Source of the DNA: a virus | Reading direction: 5' to 3' (one strand) | Length of the DNA stretch: 64,000 bases | Virus record (IMG/VR): IMGVR_UViG_3300023174_000118 | Location: 22,844-86,843 of that record | Part shown: positions 61,762 through 64,000 of the stretch, one piece after another | Position numbering within the stretch: position 1 is the stretch's first letter | How the letters are laid out: each line of letters starts with the position of its first letter | Program-made: the position numbers and the translations under genes | The notes under the pieces: model-generated | Told to the model about the DNA's origin: nothing | Databases searched by the model: none | Seen by the model: the letters and a program-made list of their open reading frames with translations, nothing else

Positions 61762-61788
61762 TGTAGTTCGTTATCTCTAGAGGAGGAA

Positions 61789-62346
61789 ATGCCAATGGAG
61801 AAAATAAAACAACAGGTGAGTGATCTGGCTCATAACATAGTTACAATAGTAATGATAACATTATTTTTGTTTCCTGTACAGCCAGTGCAAGCCTTAGAAG
61901 TAAAACCTTTAGTGAAAACTGAAGCCCAATTAAAGCAAGAAGTCTTAGATAGTTTTAGTAAAGAGATTTACAAGCCATCTGAGATGCTTACAGACGAAGA
62001 GTTAGTTTTACTACTTGAGACTGTAGGATTCGAAGGATCAGGCCTTCAAAAAGCTTGGTCAATAGCAAAGCGTGAATCTAATGGAAGACCGCTTGCATAT
62101 AACGGGGATAAGAAAACTGGAGATAGTTCCTATGGAATATTCCAGATAAACATGATCGGAAATCTTGGTCCTGCAAGACTTGAGAAATTCGACCTAAAGA
62201 GTAACAAAGAGTTATTCGACCCAGTAACTAACGCAGAGATAACGTACTACATGACTAATGGCGGTTTAGATTGGTCAAGCTGGAAGGGTATGACCCCGAA
62301 GGCCAAGGAATGGCTTTTGCAATTCCCAACTAATGTAAAGAAGTAG
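61789..62346 (+). CDS. Secreted lytic transglycosylase-like lysin
   Basis: 185 residues from the ATG at 61789, chosen because AGGAGG lies just before it; a longer frame from 61708 begins upstream of the promoter. Residues 1-35 form a signal peptide or membrane anchor (VTIVMITLFLFPVQPVQA). Residues 75-170 are a lysozyme-like SLT domain: AKRESNGRP with catalytic Glu96, then SSYGIFQINMIGNLGP and LFDPVTNAEITYYM. The family cleaves peptidoglycan. A signal peptide would allow export without a holin, or the protein could act at the cell wall in superinfection or release. Confidence 0.88.
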   Translation: MPMEKIKQQVSDLAHNIVTIVMITLFLFPVQPVQALEVKPLVKTEAQLKQEVLDSFSKEIYKPSEMLTDEELVLLLETVGFEGSGLQKAWSIAKRESNGRPLAYNGDKKTGDSSYGIFQINMIGNLGPARLEKFDLKSNKELFDPVTNAEITYYMTNGGLDWSSWKGMTPKAKEWLLQFPTNVKK

Positions 62347-62352
62347 GAAGTA

Positions 62353-62562
62353 ATGCAGATACAATACGTATCTAAGTACATAGCCTTATCACAAGAGGGC
62401 CTTGTTCCAAGACTTGAATGTCCGATGGATCAGGGTCCTCTTTTCCCTAATCAAAACGGGGAGGATAGAGTCTTTGTTTATTGTCTATCTTGCCAATATA
62501 AGAAAATCCTTGGAACAAAAGATTACGATGATATCGTGAAAGCGGTGGACAATGTCAAATGA
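62353..62562 (+). CDS. Small zinc-binding protein
   Basis: 69 residues. ECPMDQGP with one Cys near 24 and VYCLSCQYKK with CxxC near 44-47, so three cysteines that could hold zinc with a fourth ligand elsewhere (His is absent; Asp possible). It begins six bases after the lysin gene with GGAAG before the ATG, and overlaps the next gene by 11 nt. Function unknown. The C-terminus GTKDYDDIVKAVDNV is helical. Confidence 0.75.
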   Translation: MQIQYVSKYIALSQEGLVPRLECPMDQGPLFPNQNGEDRVFVYCLSCQYKKILGTKDYDDIVKAVDNVK

Positions 62563-62755
62563 ATGTAAAAGCGGGCAATGCGCCTGCGAGCAAGAAGAAA
62601 ACTTCTTTCATGTTAAAGTGATTCCGCAAAATAGTGCAAAATTAAGTGCGGCGGAAGAAGAGACCTTTTCTTCATATGAGTTTGAATCAAATGCCCTATC
62701 TGAGAAAGACGCTATGGGAAGAGAAATATTTTGGGAAGATATGGGGAGGCCATAA
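62552..62755 (+). CDS. Small acidic cysteine-containing protein
   Basis: 67 residues. MSNECKSGQCACEQEENFF has four features of a short metal-binding or disulfide loop (Cys5, Cys10, Cys12), then an acidic helical body with SAAEEETFSSYEFES and IFWEDMGRP. GGTGG precedes the ATG. Its stop overlaps the next start (TAATG). No family is recognised. Confidence 0.72.
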   Translation: MSNECKSGQCACEQEENFFHVKVIPQNSAKLSAAEEETFSSYEFESNALSEKDAMGREIFWEDMGRP

Positions 62756-62958
62756 TGGAAGAAAAAGAACCTCAATCAATAGAAGATAACTTACCTATGG
62801 TGAACTATATAATGCTTCACCGTATTTACGACATGCTAACAATTATGGCAAACAAAGCAGATCCTGAAAAGACAGCTAAAATGATTGAATACCATGAACA
62901 AGGATTTCTTCTTGGGCCTGCGCCATCATTTGCTCCATCTGAAGATCCTGTTGACTAG
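62755..62958 (+). CDS. Small acidic protein, unknown
   Basis: 67 residues from ATG 62755 (MEEKEPQSIEDNLPMVNY). GGGGAGG is placed before this ATG; the TTG at 62731 would lie upstream of that ribosome site and is not used here. A central helix (MLHRIYDMLTIMANKADPEKTAKMIEYHEQG) and a Pro-rich end. The last gene of the plus-strand operon, six bases before the promoter of the small RNA. Unknown function. Confidence 0.75.
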   Translation: MEEKEPQSIEDNLPMVNYIMLHRIYDMLTIMANKADPEKTAKMIEYHEQGFLLGPAPSFAPSEDPVD

Positions 62959-62963
62959 AATGC

Positions 62964-62992
62964 TTGACATATAAAATATTCCATATTACAAT
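62964..62992 (+). promoter_or_regulatory. Consensus promoter of a candidate small RNA
   Basis: TTGACA (62964-62969), exactly 17 bp, TACAAT (62987-62992). This is the closest match to a sigma70 consensus in the window. No gene follows on the plus strand; a terminator follows within 100 bases. Confidence 0.82.
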
Positions 62993-62998
62993 TAAGAT

Positions 62999-63093
62999 GT
63001 GTAGGTGATGGCGGCAACGTCTCCCTATATAATGTGTAGCAATACACTAGAAAAGCCCAATCGGATCCGCCTCTGATTGGGATTTTTTCTTTT
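62999..63093 (+). ncRNA. Candidate small noncoding RNA
   Basis: About 90 nt from the predicted start to the end of the T tract. Three hairpins can be drawn: TAGG-T-GATG paired with CGTC-T-CC-C-TA (63002-63027) with a GCGGCAA loop; GTGTA/TACAC closed by a GCAA tetraloop (63034-63047); and the terminator stem CCCAATC/GATTGGG. It contains no translatable frame of note. It resembles no RNA family I know and is not a tRNA. Possible roles: antisense or 6S-like regulator of host or phage. The existence of promoter and terminator is strong, the function unknown. Confidence 0.65.
63056..63093 (+). terminator. Bidirectional hairpin terminator
   Basis: CCCAATC/GATTGGG (63056-63062 and 63075-63081) followed by TTTTTTCTTTT on the plus strand and by CTTTTC on the minus strand. 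It ends the small RNA and would also stop leftward transcripts from the minigene operon. Confidence 0.85.
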
Positions 63094-63208
63094 ATATAGA
63101 TAGTATATGGACAATACGGACATATAGTGCATATAGTGCGAAAAAAGTGCTTCGGCGAAAGAAGAGCCATACTAGCACATACAACAATTTGTAGAATATA
63201 CCTTATAA

Positions 63209-63289
63209 GCCCTCTACGGGGGTTCTAAAGCCCTGAAGGGCCATATTTGGTATCTCCGATAAGAAAGGCCCTTAAAAGGGCGGGAGATA
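63209..63289. other. Hairpin-rich noncoding stretch
   Basis: The 300 bases between 62958 and 63304 have no convincing protein gene. After the small RNA, this part holds CCC/GGG (63210-63220), GCCC-TGAA-GGGC (63230-63241), and a long stem TATCTCC/GGAGATA (63251-63257 with 63283-63289) that encloses GCCCTT/AAGGGC (63268-63281). The arms are palindromic, so either strand could be the functional one. A direct repeat ATATAGTGC lies at 63122-63139. It could be the 3' end of the minigene mRNA, a second structured RNA or a protein-binding site. Confidence 0.5.
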
Positions 63290-63303
63290 AAAAGCTGTGA
63301 ATT

Positions 63304-63384
63304 TTATATAGTAATAATCACCAATAAATAATATGCGCCAAGGATGATTATTAATGACCATAGGAATGATTTAGAACTGTTCAA
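63304..63384 (-). CDS. Membrane minigene peptide
   Basis: A 26-residue frame starting with TTG at 63384: MNSSKSFLWSLIIILGAYYLL and a further hydrophobic end VIITI. It is one transmembrane segment with a short polar, Lys-containing N-terminus. It overlaps the gene upstream by 14 nt, as the neighbouring minigenes overlap each other by 4. An in-frame TAG lies two codons before the TTG, so this is the only start. The ribosome site is weak, so confidence is moderate. Confidence 0.5.
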   Translation of the reverse strand: MNSSKSFLWSLIIILGAYYLLVIITI

Positions 63385-63517
63385 GGTCTATATCTTCATT
63401 TAGGTCAAAATCAAAGAAATCTTCTTGCTGTCCCGCCCAATTTAAAAATTTAGACAAAGCTACACCTGACAGGATTGCTGTCGCAATTAGCATTATAAAA
63501 GCTGAGATTTTTTTCAT
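63371..63517 (-). CDS. Small membrane or secreted protein
   Basis: 48 residues, MKKISAFIMLIATAILSGVA and then an acidic tail (QQEDFFDFDLNEDIDLEQF). Two Lys followed by a hydrophobic stretch of about 17 residues is a signal-anchor; the acidic C-terminus would be outside. GGGATGATATCA is not a strong ribosome site, but the ATG overlaps the upstream stop (ATGA), so translation is coupled. Unknown function. Confidence 0.75.
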   Translation of the reverse strand: MKKISAFIMLIATAILSGVALSKFLNWAGQQEDFFDFDLNEDIDLEQF

Positions 63518-63591
63518 TTGATATCATCCCAAAATGCTATTAATAGAACCAATATAGGTCCAAATATTACTGTTGCTTGAATCCAATTCAT
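63514..63591 (-). CDS. Membrane minigene peptide
   Basis: 25 residues: MNWIQATVIFGPILVLLIAF and a charged end WDDIK. A single transmembrane helix with a charged C-terminus. Both ends overlap neighbouring genes by ATGA, which is the main evidence for its reality since it is so short. Such peptides may act as holin, antiholin or inhibitors of host membrane proteins. Confidence 0.65.
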   Translation of the reverse strand: MNWIQATVIFGPILVLLIAFWDDIK

Positions 63592-63734
63592 TTAGATTCC
63601 TTAGATTTCATGATCATTGCATATTCCATGCCATGTGCCATGCAGTATCCAATAGATGAATCATCTTTTCTTGTTGCAAATACTGGCAATCTGCATGTTG
63701 GCGTATTGCATTTCATATCTTTTAAATTATTCAT
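63588..63734 (-). CDS. Small cysteine/histidine protein
   Basis: 48 residues: MNNLKDMKCNTPTCRLPVFA then GYCMAHGMEYAMIM. Cys9, Cys14, Cys34 and His37 could form a CCCH-type zinc site (C-x4-C ... C-x2-H). It has no ribosome site; the ATG lies six bases after TGG-TATAAT, so it is predicted to open a leaderless minigene mRNA. It starts after the HNH gene. Confidence 0.75.
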   Translation of the reverse strand: MNNLKDMKCNTPTCRLPVFATRKDDSSIGYCMAHGMEYAMIMKSKESK

Positions 63735-63740
63735 ATTAAT

Positions 63741-63749
63741 ATTATACCA
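63741..63749 (-). promoter_or_regulatory. Extended -10 promoter, leaderless start of the minigene operon
   Basis: TGG-TATAAT on the minus strand, then six bases (ATTAAT) and ATG. The TTGACT found ten bases further upstream is too close to act as the -35. Confidence 0.7.
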
Positions 63750-63758
63750 TAATCCTAG

Positions 63759-64000
63759 TCAACTAGCTTTTATTCCATGTTTTCTCATATGAGTTCTTAC
63801 TCTATGGCAATTAGAACATACTATCTCACACTTAGCTATTTCTTCATCCAGGCGTTTCTTAGATAGGGTATTTATTAGTTCCGCCACATTTGCTTGCTTC
63901 CGCCCACGAACATGATCAAAATCCATCATATAATACGGATAGGATATTTTACAATCCATACATGGGTTTTTTTCTTTTAAGTCTTTTAAATAACGTGCCA
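63759..64000 (-). CDS. Partial HNH endonuclease
   Basis: 80 residues up to the right edge, open on the upstream side. KNPCMDCKISYPYYMMDFDH contains CxxC and the DFDH motif of the first HNH part; CEIVCSNCHRVRTHMR holds CxxC and the last His. This is the full beta-beta-alpha-metal core. Small HNH proteins of this kind often lie near the terminase and assist DNA packaging, or are free-standing nicking enzymes. Only its N-terminus is missing. Confidence 0.88.
   Translation of the reverse strand, partial: ARYLKDLKEKNPCMDCKISYPYYMMDFDHVRGRKQANVAELINTLSKKRLDEEIAKCEIVCSNCHRVRTHMRKHGIKAS

Noticed and set aside
62955-63170. Minus-strand 71-codon frame across the small RNA
   Set aside because: It runs through the terminator hairpin and opposite a consensus promoter, has no ribosome site, and its make-up (many Cys, Tyr, Pro) is unlike the phage proteins.
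63205-63245. tRNA-like T-arm (GGGGTTCTAAAGCCC)
   Set aside because: The loop has T in place of the purine at position 57, the closing pair G53-C61 is lost, and no acceptor stem, D-arm or anticodon arm can be drawn around it.
63312-63353. Inverted repeat TAATAATCA/TGATTATTA as attachment site or terminator
   Set aside because: It lies inside the 26-codon membrane peptide frame, is AT-only in its arms and has a 24-base loop; there is no integrase in the window.

Overview
The window looks like part of the genome of a large, AT-rich, long-tailed siphovirus. Head genes (portal, protease/scaffold, HK97-type capsid), neck genes, a tail tube, a frameshifted tail assembly chaperone pair, a 2163-residue TP901-type tape measure and hub/tip proteins follow each other in the usual order, nearly all on the minus strand. 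The host is probably Gram-positive, and I lean to an actinobacterium. The reasons are several genes that appear leaderless (an extended -10 box exactly 6 nt before ATG), some TTG/GTG starts, a secreted transglycosylase-like lysin and a class II ribonucleotide reductase. This host call is inference. No terminase, DNA polymerase, integrase, tRNA or CRISPR array is visible, so the window is a fragment.

Layout, in the leftward direction of transcription. 63.3-64.0 kb: a partial HNH endonuclease and four overlapping minigenes, three encoding probable membrane peptides. 62.96-63.3 kb: a strong plus-strand promoter driving a candidate small RNA with its own terminator, then a hairpin-rich noncoding stretch. 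61.7-62.96 kb: the only plus-strand operon (lytic transglycosylase and three small proteins). 58.4-61.7 kb: glycosyltransferase, B12-dependent ribonucleotide reductase and a holin-like protein with an EF-hand-like loop. 28-58.3 kb: about 30 kb of tail-fibre, adhesin and appendage genes placed upstream of the portal. It holds nine paralogous glycine-rich proteins, six proteins with collagen-like Gly-X-Gln repeats, two laminin-G-like proteins, a probable beta-propeller, and a sugar-related trio (FkbM methyltransferase, TPR protein, GH130-like enzyme). 19.5-28 kb: head and neck genes and the major tail protein. 1.1-19.5 kb: chaperones, tape measure, hub, tip and fibronectin-like proteins and small coiled-coil proteins. 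1-1.06 kb: metallophosphoesterase, zinc ribbon and a partial basic protein under their own promoter.

The genes work together as a virion-building programme. Portal, protease/scaffold and capsid make the head. Adaptor, stopper and tail-terminator-like proteins join it to a tail whose length is set by the tape measure. Hub and tip proteins plus the large fibre cassette would bind the host. Hairpin terminators after the capsid, tail tube and first large fibre genes, together with restart promoters, probably set protein ratios. The most unusual parts are the nine-copy glycine-rich adhesin family with shuffled modules, the repeated leaderless promoter geometry, a gene that seems to start at ATT, and the undescribed small RNA.
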